Of a DNA stretch of 64,000 bases, positions 17,943 to 26,481 are shown piece by piece; position 1 is the first letter of the stretch; every line of letters begins with the position of its first letter. The notes beneath the pieces were generated by a model. That model did no database searches. It was not told the origin of the DNA and was given only the letters and a program-made list of their open reading frames with translations. This DNA is from Trinickia violacea (GTDB lineage: Bacteria > Pseudomonadota > Gammaproteobacteria > Burkholderiales > Burkholderiaceae), in contig NZ_CP040077.1 in the NCBI RefSeq assembly GCF_005280735.1, forward strand, positions 1,550,001 to 1,614,000, given 5' to 3'. The translations under genes and the position numbers were made by a program.

Positions 17943-19121
17943 TCAAAAGCCTGACTGCACCGATTTGGTTACGCCGGCCACGCTTTTCACGCTTTTGAGG
18001 CTTTTCGGCGAGCCGTCGGAGGCGACGTCGTTGACTTGCCCGTTGGGCACATTCTGCGCCCAATACGCTTCTATCTTCCCGACCAGGTCCGCCGGCGGGG
18101 TGCCGTAATTTTCGACGGCTGCCTCCTGCCGGCCCTCATTGAGCGCCCACCGGAAGAACGCCAGCGCAGCGGTCGAGTCAGCTGTGCTCTCGGTTTTCAG
18201 CAAGATGAATACGACGCCGGGAATGGGCCAGGCTCTGTCGCCCGGCGGATTGGCGACGCGCTGGTTGAAATCATCCTCGCGGCCCCAAGCCACGGTTTCC
18301 ACCGCAGCTTTGAAACTCGCGGCCGATGGCTCGACAAACGCGCCGGCTTTATTCTGCACGGTCGCGTAGGCGAGGGGAGCCAGGCCCGTGTAGGCCAGTT
18401 CGACATAGCCGATCGCGCCCGTGATCCGCTTGACATAGGTGGCGACGAGCTGGCTGCTCGTGGCGCCGAGCCCCACGGGCCATTTGACCGTCAGGCCGCT
18501 GCCCACCTGCTCATGCCATTGCGCACTCACGGCGCTCAGGTAGTTCGTCCAGTTGAAGGTCGACCCGGACCGATCACTCCGATGAACCACGACGATTTTC
18601 AGATCAGGAAGCGCGAGCCCGGGATTGACCGCCTTGATGGCCGGGTCGTTCCAATCGGTGATCTTGCCCAGGTAGATGTCCGCCAGCAGCGCACCCGTCA
18701 AGCGAAGCTGTCCCGGCGAAACGCCATCGAGGTGGACCACCGGCACGAGGCCGCCGACCGCCACCGGAAACTGGATGAGTCCCGATGTGCGCAATTCGCC
18801 TGGTGTCAGCGGCATGTCCGAGGCACTGAAACTCACCGCAGCCGCTTTCAACTGATCAATGCCGTTCCCGGAGCCATTGGGATGAAAACTCACCTCCTGG
18901 CCGGTTTTGTCGTAATAGGAGGCGGCCCACTTCTGCACCAGAGGATCGAAGAAGCTCGAACCGGCGCCCGTGATACCGCCTGCGGCCTGCGCCGCCAGCG
19001 CGTGACTCGCGACGAGGCATGCAACCGCGGTCCAACGAAACACGTGCTTCAGGTCGCGAGCCGCTCCAGCGATGAGTGCGGAGAGGGGAGCGACAATGGT
19101 TCGCTGGAATCTGGCGTTCAT
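17943..19121 (-). CDS. PstS-type phosphate-binding protein, orphan
   Basis: A 392-residue periplasmic protein with a long signal region (hydrophobic core TAVACLVASHALAAQAA, cleavage after about residue 47) and the PstS fold: GAGSSFFDPLVQKW, NGSGNGIDQL, VSFSASDMPLT, RSDRSGSTFNWTNYLS. These residues form the phosphate site in PstS. The start is ATG 19121, just after a GGAGGG site. No pstC, pstA, pstB or phoU is nearby, so this copy is an orphan; its upstream region shares a 31-bp element with lrgA and it lies next to a two-component system, so it may act in sensing. Confidence 0.88.
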   Translation of the reverse strand: MNARFQRTIVAPLSALIAGAARDLKHVFRWTAVACLVASHALAAQAAGGITGAGSSFFDPLVQKWAASYYDKTGQEVSFHPNGSGNGIDQLKAAAVSFSASDMPLTPGELRTSGLIQFPVAVGGLVPVVHLDGVSPGQLRLTGALLADIYLGKITDWNDPAIKAVNPGLALPDLKIVVVHRSDRSGSTFNWTNYLSAVSAQWHEQVGSGLTVKWPVGLGATSSQLVATYVKRITGAIGYVELAYTGLAPLAYATVQNKAGAFVEPSAASFKAAVETVAWGREDDFNQRVANPPGDRAWPIPGVVFILLKTESTADSTAALAFFRWALNEGRQEAAVENYGTPPADLVGKIEAYWAQNVPNGQVNDVASDGSPKSLKSVKSVAGVTKSVQSGF

Positions 19122-19244
19122 GGCGGCGACCCTCCATCGAGGATTTGGGCTACGCCTGCCGTCCCCGCGCAAGGATTCCGGCACGCCGACAGGCATTGCC
19201 GCACTTTATGCGCTGACCGCAAGCACATGAATCAGGCGCCGTTG

Positions 19245-19275
19245 CTAAAAGAGGCTAGGGGATTGCCTGATTCGG
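19245..19275 (-). promoter_or_regulatory. 31-bp shared element upstream of pstS
   Basis: Read on the minus strand it begins CCGAATCAGGCAATCCCCTA and ends CTCTTTTAG. It matches the plus-strand element at 21749-21779 at 28 of 31 positions, in the same orientation relative to the downstream gene and at a similar distance (about 123 versus 111 bases to the start codon). Likely a binding site for the intervening NarL-type regulator or a shared promoter. Confidence 0.65.
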
Positions 19276-19290
19276 CGGTCGGGCTCCGCC

Positions 19291-19956
19291 CTATTGGCTC
19301 TCGATCCACTGAATGGCGAAGCGCATCAGCTCCTTGCCGCTACGGATTTGCAGCTTTTCCTTGATGTTGGCCTGATGCGCCTCGACGGTCTTCACGCTTC
19401 GATTCAGTTTCTCAGCGATTTCGCGCGTGCCGAAGCCGAGTCCGATCAGGTGCAGGACCTCGAATTCCCGTTCCGAAAGGCTCGCGATTCGGCCCTCCGG
19501 CTTTTTATGGGGGGCGGTGAGGGCGCGAGCCAGCTTGTCATGCATGGCGGCGCTCACGTAGATATTGCCTGCCAGCACTTCGCGGACGGCGGTCATGACG
19601 TGCTCGGTGGCCTCGAGTTTCATCAAATACCCGTTCGCTCCGGACCGGAGTGCGCGCTCGGCAAATAGGCTTTCGTCGTGCATGCTGAGGACGAGGATGA
19701 CCAGATCCGGGTAGCGGCGACGAAGCGTCTTGACGAGCTCCAGGCCCGAGTCCGATGGAAGACTGATGTCCACGATGGCCATGTCGGGATCGCAGTCCAT
19801 CGCTGCCAGCGCTTCTTCGGCGCTGCCAACTGCGCAGCAGACGTGCAGATCCTGTTGCAGATTCAGCAAGTGCGCCATCCCGTCCCGGATGATGGGGTGG
19901 TCATCCACGATCAGGATTTGCGTCACCCGGCTTGGGCTAGCGGATTTCCCGTGCAT
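19291..19956 (-). CDS. NarL/FixJ-type response regulator
   Basis: A 221-residue regulator: receiver domain with the acidic pocket in ILIVDDHPIIRDGMAHLL, phospho-acceptor Asp in MAIVDISLPSDSG, Thr/Ser-Lys region LVLSMHDE and GYLMKLEA, and a C-terminal LuxR helix-turn-helix (LSEREFEVLHLIGLGFGTRE, SVKTVEAHQANIKEKLQI). The start ATG 19956 lies 20 bases inside the end of the kinase gene, with GGAGGG ahead of it, so the pair is co-translated. Likely targets are pstS (downstream on the same strand) and lrgAB, which share a conserved upstream element. Confidence 0.95.
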   Translation of the reverse strand: MHGKSASPSRVTQILIVDDHPIIRDGMAHLLNLQQDLHVCCAVGSAEEALAAMDCDPDMAIVDISLPSDSGLELVKTLRRRYPDLVILVLSMHDESLFAERALRSGANGYLMKLEATEHVMTAVREVLAGNIYVSAAMHDKLARALTAPHKKPEGRIASLSEREFEVLHLIGLGFGTREIAEKLNRSVKTVEAHQANIKEKLQIRSGKELMRFAIQWIESQ

Positions 19957-21607
19957 GGGCAGGACCCTCCGGTTGCGGATAGCTGATGGCGACCGTGGTG
20001 CCGCCCATACCATTGCGGGTCACGGCGCAGGAGCCGCCCAGAAGGCTTGCCCGGTGCCGGAGGTTATGAAGTCCCAGTCCCGAGGCGCGCTCCATGTCTT
20101 CCTGGTCGACGCCCGCCCCGTCGTCACTGATTGAAAGCGTCTGCAGACCGTCTGCCTGCTGCAGGTCGATCCAGATGCTGCTGCCGTGGCTATATTTCAG
20201 CGCGTTGCTGACGGCTTCCTGTGCCGCGCGATAGAGATTGATCTGCATCAGCGGATCAACCAAGTCCACGTCTGGCGCGATCCGCAGCGTGCAATCCACC
20301 CCGTTGAGCGTGCGAGCCGTCTCCGCCAGCCCCTTCAATGCGGCCACAAGGCCACCATGCTCCATCGCGACAGGGTCCAGGCCATGGGCAATCCGGCGGG
20401 TCATCGACGACGCCTGCTTCACCAATTCGACAATGGTAGCGGCGTCGGCGGAGGCCGGGTGGCCCTGTGCGTGCAGTTTCTGATTCATGGCGGCGCAATA
20501 CAGGCCCAGGCTGGTCAGGTGTTGCCCCAGTCCGTCATGCAGCTCCCGGCCGATGAGTTTCTGCTGCTGATCGCCGATCCGGATCAGTTCTTCTTCCAGC
20601 AGACGGCGCTGCGCCATCTCCTCCTTGAGTTCGTTGTTGGTCTTCTGCAGGTCTTCGGTGCGCTCCTCCACGCGCCGTTCCAGTTCGATGTGGGATGCCT
20701 GCAGCAGGCGATGGGCGCGCTTCTCCTGAGCGCGTGCGGCCACCAGCAGCAGTCCGGTTATCGCCAGGACGTTCGCGAAGGTGCACCACCTCACGAGGCT
20801 GTCCACCGCGGATTCGGCAGCGAAGGGGCCCGTGCCGTGGGTGGTACCCCAGATGGCCACGACCGAGACCACCAGGGTCGTGGTGTTGATGCCCAGGTGA
20901 TCGAAGCGCAGCGCCGCCCAGATAGCGAATGGAAAGACCGCCAGGGCTGCAGGATAGTAGCCGTGCCCGGCAAGTTGCGGGGCGCCGAAGATGAGGTGGC
21001 TCACCCACAACGTGGCGATGGCCAGTCCGCACGCCTCTACGGTCTGCCGCGCGGAGCGCACGGGGTTCGAATACGCGAGGAAGCTGAACAGGGGCGGGGC
21101 CACGACCAGTACCCCCATCATGTCGCCGAGCCACCATTTCAGAAAGGCCGCGCCGTACTCGGCGGGCGGCACCAGGCCCGCTCCACGCAGGGCGGTCACG
21201 CCAAACAGCGCACTGACTGCCGTGCTCACCACCGCAGCCAGGCCGATGAAGGCCAGCACGTCACGGATACGGTCGAGAGTGATCTGGAATCGGGCCGCGC
21301 GCTTCAACAATAGTGCTGCCGTCAAGGCTCCGATCATGGAGCCGATGCCGATCAACGCGGCCGCGCCTGCGGGCACGCCTCCCGACAGGTTGGCGAGGAA
21401 GGAGCCAATCGCAATTCCCGGCGCAACGGCGAAGCCCATTGCAAGCAGCGCTACCAGGGCGATGCCGCTGGAAGGCCACACCAGCGACACCGCGCCGCCC
21501 ACCACCGCATAGGCGAGACCTATCTTTGCGCCTGCGTAATATGCCAACGCAACCATCCCGGTGCGCAGGAAGAGGCTGAGTCTGAAATTGCCCCGAATGG
21601 TAACCAT
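19937..21607 (-). CDS. MASE1-domain sensor histidine kinase
   Basis: A kinase of about 556 residues. The N-terminal half is an eight-segment MASE1 membrane sensor (VVGGAVSLVWPSSGIALVAL is typical), followed by a coiled coil (about 300-345) and a HisKA_3 dimerisation domain with the phospho-acceptor His in LIGRELHDGLGQHLTSL. The ATPase domain has AAQEAVSNALKYSHG (N box), SDDGAGVD (G1) and SGLGLHNLRHRASLLGG (G2). It should phosphorylate the NarL-type regulator encoded by the overlapping next gene. ATG 21607 is used; a TTG at 21619 is possible. Confidence 0.94.
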   Translation of the reverse strand: MVTIRGNFRLSLFLRTGMVALAYYAGAKIGLAYAVVGGAVSLVWPSSGIALVALLAMGFAVAPGIAIGSFLANLSGGVPAGAAALIGIGSMIGALTAALLLKRAARFQITLDRIRDVLAFIGLAAVVSTAVSALFGVTALRGAGLVPPAEYGAAFLKWWLGDMMGVLVVAPPLFSFLAYSNPVRSARQTVEACGLAIATLWVSHLIFGAPQLAGHGYYPAALAVFPFAIWAALRFDHLGINTTTLVVSVVAIWGTTHGTGPFAAESAVDSLVRWCTFANVLAITGLLLVAARAQEKRAHRLLQASHIELERRVEERTEDLQKTNNELKEEMAQRRLLEEELIRIGDQQQKLIGRELHDGLGQHLTSLGLYCAAMNQKLHAQGHPASADAATIVELVKQASSMTRRIAHGLDPVAMEHGGLVAALKGLAETARTLNGVDCTLRIAPDVDLVDPLMQINLYRAAQEAVSNALKYSHGSSIWIDLQQADGLQTLSISDDGAGVDQEDMERASGLGLHNLRHRASLLGGSCAVTRNGMGGTTVAISYPQPEGPAHAREIR

Positions 21608-21748
21608 TGTTCGCGCCAAATTCTCGAAGACAGATTCTTGCGGGCGTCAGGGCGTTCTATCGTCAGCCGGGAGACTTCACGATTGTGGTGGTAGCCACAG
21701 CGTTAATCAAACACTACACAGCGCTCCATCGCCTCTACAGGAAGCGCG

Positions 21749-21779
21749 CCGATTCAGGCAATCCCCTAGTCTGTTTTAG
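21749..21779 (+). promoter_or_regulatory. 31-bp shared element upstream of lrgA
   Basis: It begins CCGATTCAGGCAATCCCCTA and ends CTGTTTTAG, and differs from the minus-strand copy ahead of pstS at only 3 of 31 positions. It lies 111 bases ahead of lrgA and about 140 bases upstream of the kinase gene on the opposite strand. An AT-rich tract follows it. Confidence 0.65.
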
Positions 21780-21890
21780 AAAAAATGCCCGATTAAAACG
21801 TTTGTGTTCTGAGGCTACAGTACGCGCGTGTTCCGTCGGGTCGGTGCGACCGACGCCTCGCGCCCCCAGCCTGCCGCGAAGGAGGGCGAC

Positions 21891-22346
21891 ATGAAATCTG
21901 CCATGAACGGCGCAAGCGCGACGCCAGTCGGCTCCAAACCGCCAGCCAGCCGCGAGACAACGATTGTGCAGTCGATTGCCGTCCTCCTCGCCTTTCAGTG
22001 CCTCGGGGAACTCGTTGCCTATGTCACACGAGTGCCGATTCCCGGGCCTGTGATAGGCATGGTTCTGTTCCTTGGTCTTCTTTCCGCATCGCCCGCTCTT
22101 GCGCAGCGGGTGGAGCCCGTGTCGCGCGGCTTGCTAAATCATCTCTCGCTCCTTTTCGTTCCCGCCGGGGTGGGGGTGATGGCGCTCGCCGACGCAATGA
22201 AGGGTCAACTGATCGCGATCTCGGTCGCAATCGTCGCCAGTACGATCCTTTCGATTGCAGTGGGGGCTCTGGTAGCCGGCGGATTGATGGCCAGGATGGA
22301 AAGGAAACGGCGCCGCCTGGACGCGCCGAATCCCACGCAAGCTTAG
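21891..22346 (+). CDS. CidA/LrgA family membrane protein
   Basis: A 151-residue holin-like protein with four hydrophobic segments and the family motif RVPIPGPVIGMVLFLGLL (about residues 44-61), then LSLLFVPAGVGVMALAD. CidA/LrgA proteins act with CidB/LrgB in controlling murein hydrolase activity, or in export of small acids such as pyruvate (known for homologues). GAAGGAGG precedes ATG 21891, which I prefer to the upstream ATG. It is first of a two-gene operon; the two-component system beside it recalls the lytSR-lrgAB arrangement, although the kinase here is of a different type. Confidence 0.9.
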   Translation: MKSAMNGASATPVGSKPPASRETTIVQSIAVLLAFQCLGELVAYVTRVPIPGPVIGMVLFLGLLSASPALAQRVEPVSRGLLNHLSLLFVPAGVGVMALADAMKGQLIAISVAIVASTILSIAVGALVAGGLMARMERKRRRLDAPNPTQA

Positions 22347-22369
22347 GGCACGACCGCACGGAGGTTGCC

Positions 22370-23110
22370 GTGAAAATCGGTGAAATAGCCACGATGGCAG
22401 CCCCTTTCATGGGCGCATCGCCGCTGACCGCGCTCACCGCGACGATGGGCGTCTATGTTTTCGCATGCTGGGTCCACGCACTTGCGAAGCGAAGTGCCTT
22501 GGCCAATCCGGTGGCGATCTCCGTTGCCCTGCTCATCGCGCTCCTGAAGTTCTCAGGTACGCCATACAGCACCTATTTCGAAGGCGCGAAATTCATCCAC
22601 TTCCTGTTAGGCCCGGCCATCATTGCGTTGGCGGTGCCGCTTCACCGGCAGATGTCGAAGCTGCGCGGAGCGCTGGTCCCGTTGATTGGTGGTCTGATCG
22701 CCGGCTCGGCAACGGCGGCCGTCTCAGCTGTCGGAATCACGATGCTGCTGCACGGCTCCGGCGTTGCAGTGGCATCGATTGCGCCCAAGTCAGTCACCGC
22801 GGCCATTGCCATGTTGATCTCCAGCAGGATCGGCGGCATCCCCTCGTTGACCGCTGCGATGGTGATTGCCACTGGCATTTCCGGCGCCATGCTCGGAAGC
22901 CTCGTATTGGACGCGCTAGGTGTGCGGCGCGACGATGTGCGCGGCTTTGCGATCGGTGTCGCATCGCACGGCATTGGTACGGCGCGCGCCTTTCAGATCA
23001 GCGAAGAAGCGGGGGCATTCGCCGGACTCGGCATGGCGATGAACGGCATTCTCTCCGCGTTCGTGTTGCCGATCGTTTTTCCTGTGATCATGCTGTGGCT
23101 GCTGACGTGA
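22370..23110 (+). CDS. CidB/LrgB family membrane protein
   Basis: A 246-residue polytopic protein. ALLKFSGTPYSTYFEGAKFI, LLGPAIIALAVPLHRQ and APKSVTAAIAMLISSRIGGI are standard LrgB/CidB segments, and the C-terminal GVASHGIGTARAFQISEEAG is the most conserved family motif. The start is GTG 22370, supported by CGGAGG just upstream and by the short 23-base gap from lrgA. It should work as partner of the preceding protein in the inner membrane. Confidence 0.92.
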   Translation: MKIGEIATMAAPFMGASPLTALTATMGVYVFACWVHALAKRSALANPVAISVALLIALLKFSGTPYSTYFEGAKFIHFLLGPAIIALAVPLHRQMSKLRGALVPLIGGLIAGSATAAVSAVGITMLLHGSGVAVASIAPKSVTAAIAMLISSRIGGIPSLTAAMVIATGISGAMLGSLVLDALGVRRDDVRGFAIGVASHGIGTARAFQISEEAGAFAGLGMAMNGILSAFVLPIVFPVIMLWLLT

Positions 23111-23429
23111 CGCTTCTATCGATCAGCGGCACCCTGTCCATGGCTTGGTCACCGCGTCGTCATCTCCTCTTTAACGCTTCGTCACTCGATCCAGGCGCGC
23201 AAATTGCTCGTCTGGCGACACGCCCGCCGCGCCGCGCTCCGGCGCTTTCCTGACGCATGGCCTGCACCGCGCCGTGGCGCCACAACCCGCGCCCGGTAAC
23301 GGATGTTTTCAATTTCGCGGATTGCGCGCGGCGCGGCGTAGCGACTAGTCTTTCATCGAAGAGCAATTCCGACTTCGCGCGGCACGGCCCATGAGGCCGC
23401 GCCGCCCCCGCCTCGGAGGGTTTGAATCG
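23111..23429. other. Intergenic region without a recognisable gene
   Basis: About 320 bases between lrgB and the XRE-like gene. Short frames on both strands lack binding sites and plausible composition. The last part, GGAGGG ahead of 23430, is the binding site of the next gene. Confidence 0.5.
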
Positions 23430-24137
23430 ATGGACAACTCGGCAATGGAAGATTCCGACGAAGCCATGGTGCAGGTCTGGCGCGAGAACCTCGGCGTGCT
23501 GACGCAAGCGGTCGGCGCGGTCACGCGCCTGGCGCGGATGATGTCGCTGTCCGCGAGCTTGTTGAAGCTGATCTTGGCCGGCCAGCGCGAATTCAGCGAA
23601 GAGTTCGTGCGCGGGGTCGAGACGGTGACCGGGCTGCCGGCCGGCTGGATGGACGCGCCACATGGCGCCGGCGACATCCCCGAGAGCACCCAGACGGCGA
23701 TCGACACCGAAACGCCTTTCGCCAGGTTCCGGGGCACCGTGCATCCGGTGCGCAAGCGGACCGTGCTCAAGAGCGGCGGCGATCTTCTCGGGCGCAGCGA
23801 AGGCGCCCGGCGCGCGGCCGAAGCGGCCAGCGACGAAGCCGAACAGAACCGGCGCCGCACGCACTTTCGCAAGGTTCGCGATCTTGCCGCGCAGGAAGTG
23901 CGGCGGCTCGAATGGCACCTCAACCATCCGCCGGCCGAGTTGACCGTGCTGCGCGCGAAGGTCGAAGAGGTCATGGATGCCGCGAATGAACTCGATGAAC
24001 GCGCGGCCGCCGATCTTGCCGGGCGGATCGAGCAGATCGAGAAACATCACGATCTGCTCAAGCGCCATGTCGAGAAGCTGCATGCGCTGCTGACGCGGCT
24101 CGATCTCGCCGAGCGCGGGAGCGAGGGTTCGGAGTAG
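23430..24137 (+). CDS. XRE-like helix-turn-helix protein with coiled coil
   Basis: A 235-residue protein. Residues about 15-65 resemble a Cro/CI-type fold of the form found in small host-encoded regulators: LARMMSLSASLLKLILAGQR then FVRGVETVTGLPAGWMD, ending in the typical GLPxGWxD. The C-terminal half (about 130-230) is a long charged helix, likely a coiled coil. GGAGGG upstream supports ATG 23430. There is no obvious partner gene, so it is either a DNA-binding protein of unknown regulon or a degenerate HTH structural protein. Family assignment is tentative. Confidence 0.7.
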   Translation: MDNSAMEDSDEAMVQVWRENLGVLTQAVGAVTRLARMMSLSASLLKLILAGQREFSEEFVRGVETVTGLPAGWMDAPHGAGDIPESTQTAIDTETPFARFRGTVHPVRKRTVLKSGGDLLGRSEGARRAAEAASDEAEQNRRRTHFRKVRDLAAQEVRRLEWHLNHPPAELTVLRAKVEEVMDAANELDERAAADLAGRIEQIEKHHDLLKRHVEKLHALLTRLDLAERGSEGSE

Positions 24138-24161
24138 GCGGCGCTTCGTTGGCCCAACCGC

Positions 24162-25022
24162 TCAAACCCGCAGCTCGCTCAATATCTGTTCGGCCAGAAA
24201 ATCGCACGGCGCGCGGTTCGAACGCGCGCTGCGCGCGAGCACGATTTCGAGCGCGGGCAGGGCGGGCAGACTCTCCGCGCGGCCGAGTTGCACGAAGCGC
24301 TCGGGTACCGCGCAGCGCGCGAGCGGCGCGATCGCGAGGCCCGCATCGACCATGCTGAACAAGCCGAGCAGGCTTGGGCTTTCATACGAGGTCCGGTACG
24401 CGATCTTCGCGCGTTCGAGCGCATGCAGCGCATTGGCGCGCGCGACGCTGCCCGTGGCAAAGACCGCGATCGGCAACGGCCGTTCCTTCCAGATCTCATG
24501 GCCCGTCGATGTGGCCGCCGCACTCGCCCACACCATCGGCTCGAGCCGGATGAATTCGCCGCTCGCGCCTTTCACGCGCGTCATGCACGCGAGGTCGACC
24601 TTGTTGTCCTTGACGAGCGGCACGAGCGCGTGGCTCGGCAGCCCGACCACTTGAATCTCCACCTTCGGATACGTCGCCGAGAACTTGCGCAGCACGGATG
24701 GCAACAGCGACGACGCGTAGTCGTCCGGCACGCCGATCACGACACGCCCCTTCACTTCGGGATGCACGAGCGACGCCCACGCTTCGTCGCGCAGCGCGAG
24801 CATGCGGCGCGCGTAGGCGATCAGCACGTGTCCGTCCTGCGTCGGCGTCACGCTGCGCGCGCGCCGGATGAAGAGCGTTTTGCCGAGCGCGGCTTCCAGC
24901 GTCTTCACCTGCATGCTGACGGCCGACTGCGAGCGATGCACGAGCACGGCGCCGCGCACGAAGCTGCCGGCATCCGCGACGGCGACGACCATCGCGAGCA
25001 CATCGAGATCGAGGGCTTTCAT
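24162..25022 (-). CDS. LysR family transcriptional regulator
   Basis: A 286-residue LysR-type regulator starting MKALDLDVLAMVVAVADAGS, with the recognition helix in VHRSQSAVSMQVKTLEAALG and the effector domain from about residue 90 (GRVVIGVPDDYASSLLPSVL). The start at 25022 is the standard family N-terminus; the longer upstream frame is not conserved in character and crosses the promoter region. It is divergent from a type Ic aspartate aminotransferase gene, with 148 bases between them carrying a 10-bp inverted repeat, so that gene is its probable target. Confidence 0.94.
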   Translation of the reverse strand: MKALDLDVLAMVVAVADAGSFVRGAVLVHRSQSAVSMQVKTLEAALGKTLFIRRARSVTPTQDGHVLIAYARRMLALRDEAWASLVHPEVKGRVVIGVPDDYASSLLPSVLRKFSATYPKVEIQVVGLPSHALVPLVKDNKVDLACMTRVKGASGEFIRLEPMVWASAAATSTGHEIWKERPLPIAVFATGSVARANALHALERAKIAYRTSYESPSLLGLFSMVDAGLAIAPLARCAVPERFVQLGRAESLPALPALEIVLARSARSNRAPCDFLAEQILSELRV

Positions 25023-25038
25023 CGGGTTTCGACCATGG

Positions 25039-25133
25039 AATGAGGTATCAGAAAATCTGAACGAAGTCTTCAATATATCGCGTTTGTCTGAATGTATCGC
25101 GCTGGGCATACTTGGCACGCCGTATACCTCATT
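25039..25133. promoter_or_regulatory. Divergent LysR/aminotransferase promoter with spaced inverted repeats
   Basis: AATGAGGTAT (25039-25048) and its perfect complement ATACCTCATT (25124-25133) bracket the AT-rich centre of the intergenic region. A second pair, GGCATAC (25105-25111) / GTATGCC (25136-25142), overlaps the right end. LysR-type proteins bind spaced sites of this kind in divergent promoters; assignment to this regulator is inference. Confidence 0.45.
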
Positions 25134-25170
25134 TTGTATGCCAAACACACGCCGCCACCGGCGGGAGACG

Positions 25171-26385
25171 ATGCCGATGACCTACGACGACTTCAAGCTT
25201 CTGGGACTTTCGATCGACATGACGCGCGGCAAGCCCGCAGCCGAACAACTGGACCTTTCGCGCGCGCTCGTCGACGAAGCGGGGACGGTGGGGTACCTAT
25301 CGCGCGACGGCATCGACTGCCGCAACTATGGTCACGTGCTCGGGCTGCCCGAAGCGCGCGAATTCGGCGCGCAACTGCTCGATTCGCCCGCGGCGCAAGT
25401 GGTCGCGGCGGGCAATTCGAGTCTCGAGCTGATGCACGATGCGCTCGCATTCGGCATGCTCTTCGGCATGCCAGGCCACGAAGCGTGGCGCAAGCGCGAG
25501 GACATCGCATTTCTGTGCCCGGTCCCCGGCTACGACCGGCATTTCGCGATCTGCGAGGCGCTCGGTATCCGGATGATTCCAGTGCCGATGCACGACGACG
25601 GTCCGGACATGGCCTTCGTCGAAGCGCAGGTGGCCGCCGATCCCGCGATCAAAGGCATCTGGTGCGTGCCGCTCTACAGCAACCCGACGGGCGCGATCTA
25701 CTCGGCCGACGTGGTCCGCCGCCTCGCCGCGATGCCCACGGCGGCCCCGGACTTCCGCCTCTTCTGGGACGACGCCTATCGCTTCCATCACCTGACCGAT
25801 CACGAGCACGTGAGCGCGAACATCCTCGAAGCGTGCGCGGCGGCCGGCAATCCGGATCGCGCGTTCGTGTTCGCGTCGTTGTCGAAGGTGACGTTCGGCG
25901 GGGCAGGTGTCGCGTTCTTCGCGTCGTCGCCGCGCAATGTCGAGTGGTGGCAGCGCCATGTGTCCATTCGCACGATCGGTCCGGACAAGCTCAACCAGTT
26001 GCGCCACGTGCGCTACTTGCGCGACCGCGCGGGGCTCGTGCAACTGATGGCGCGGCATCGTGCACTGCTGCGTCCGAAATTCGATGCGGTCACAACCACT
26101 TTCGAGCGCATGCTCGCAGGGGTGCCGGGCGTCTCGTGGAACGTGCCGCAAGGCGGCTACTTCATCAGCCTCTATACGCCGGACGGGCTCGCGAAGCGCA
26201 CCGTCGCGCTTGCCAAAGAAGCGGGCATCGTGCTGACGCCGGCGGGCGCGGCGTTCCCGCATGGCGTCGATCCGCGCGACCGGCACTTGCGTATCGCGCC
26301 GAGCTTCCCGAACCTCGCGGTGGTCGGGCAAGCGGCTCAGGGTATCGCGCTGGCGCTCCTGCGCGCGATCGATGAACGCGCGTGA
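25171..26385 (+). CDS. Type Ic aspartate aminotransferase-like PLP enzyme
   Basis: A 404-residue fold-type I aminotransferase. The opening LGLSIDMTRGKPAAEQLDLS and RNYGHVLGLPEAREFGAQLL are the hallmarks of the Ic subgroup known from actinobacterial AspT. WCVPLYSNPTGAIYS carries the substrate/PLP Asn, WDDAYRFHHL the PLP Asp and Tyr, and SLSKVTFGGAGVAFF the Schiff-base Lys; HLRIAPSFP supplies the carboxylate-binding Arg. Reaction: aspartate/2-oxoglutarate transamination is likely but alternative amino acids are possible. The start at 25171 follows GGGAG. Divergent LysR control is probable. Confidence 0.88.
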   Translation: MPMTYDDFKLLGLSIDMTRGKPAAEQLDLSRALVDEAGTVGYLSRDGIDCRNYGHVLGLPEAREFGAQLLDSPAAQVVAAGNSSLELMHDALAFGMLFGMPGHEAWRKREDIAFLCPVPGYDRHFAICEALGIRMIPVPMHDDGPDMAFVEAQVAADPAIKGIWCVPLYSNPTGAIYSADVVRRLAAMPTAAPDFRLFWDDAYRFHHLTDHEHVSANILEACAAAGNPDRAFVFASLSKVTFGGAGVAFFASSPRNVEWWQRHVSIRTIGPDKLNQLRHVRYLRDRAGLVQLMARHRALLRPKFDAVTTTFERMLAGVPGVSWNVPQGGYFISLYTPDGLAKRTVALAKEAGIVLTPAGAAFPHGVDPRDRHLRIAPSFPNLAVVGQAAQGIALALLRAIDERA

Positions 26386-26481
26386 TCGACAATGAGCGGC
26401 CTGCAACCCCTGAAAGTCCGCCGTAAGCGCGCAAGACGCTCGGCACACCGCCAAGGGGCGTTTTGAGGTAAAAGGGAGCGC

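Noticed and set aside
23430..24137. XRE-like gene as antitoxin of a toxin-antitoxin pair
   Set aside because: No small partner gene overlaps or adjoins it; neighbours are lrgB and a LysR gene.
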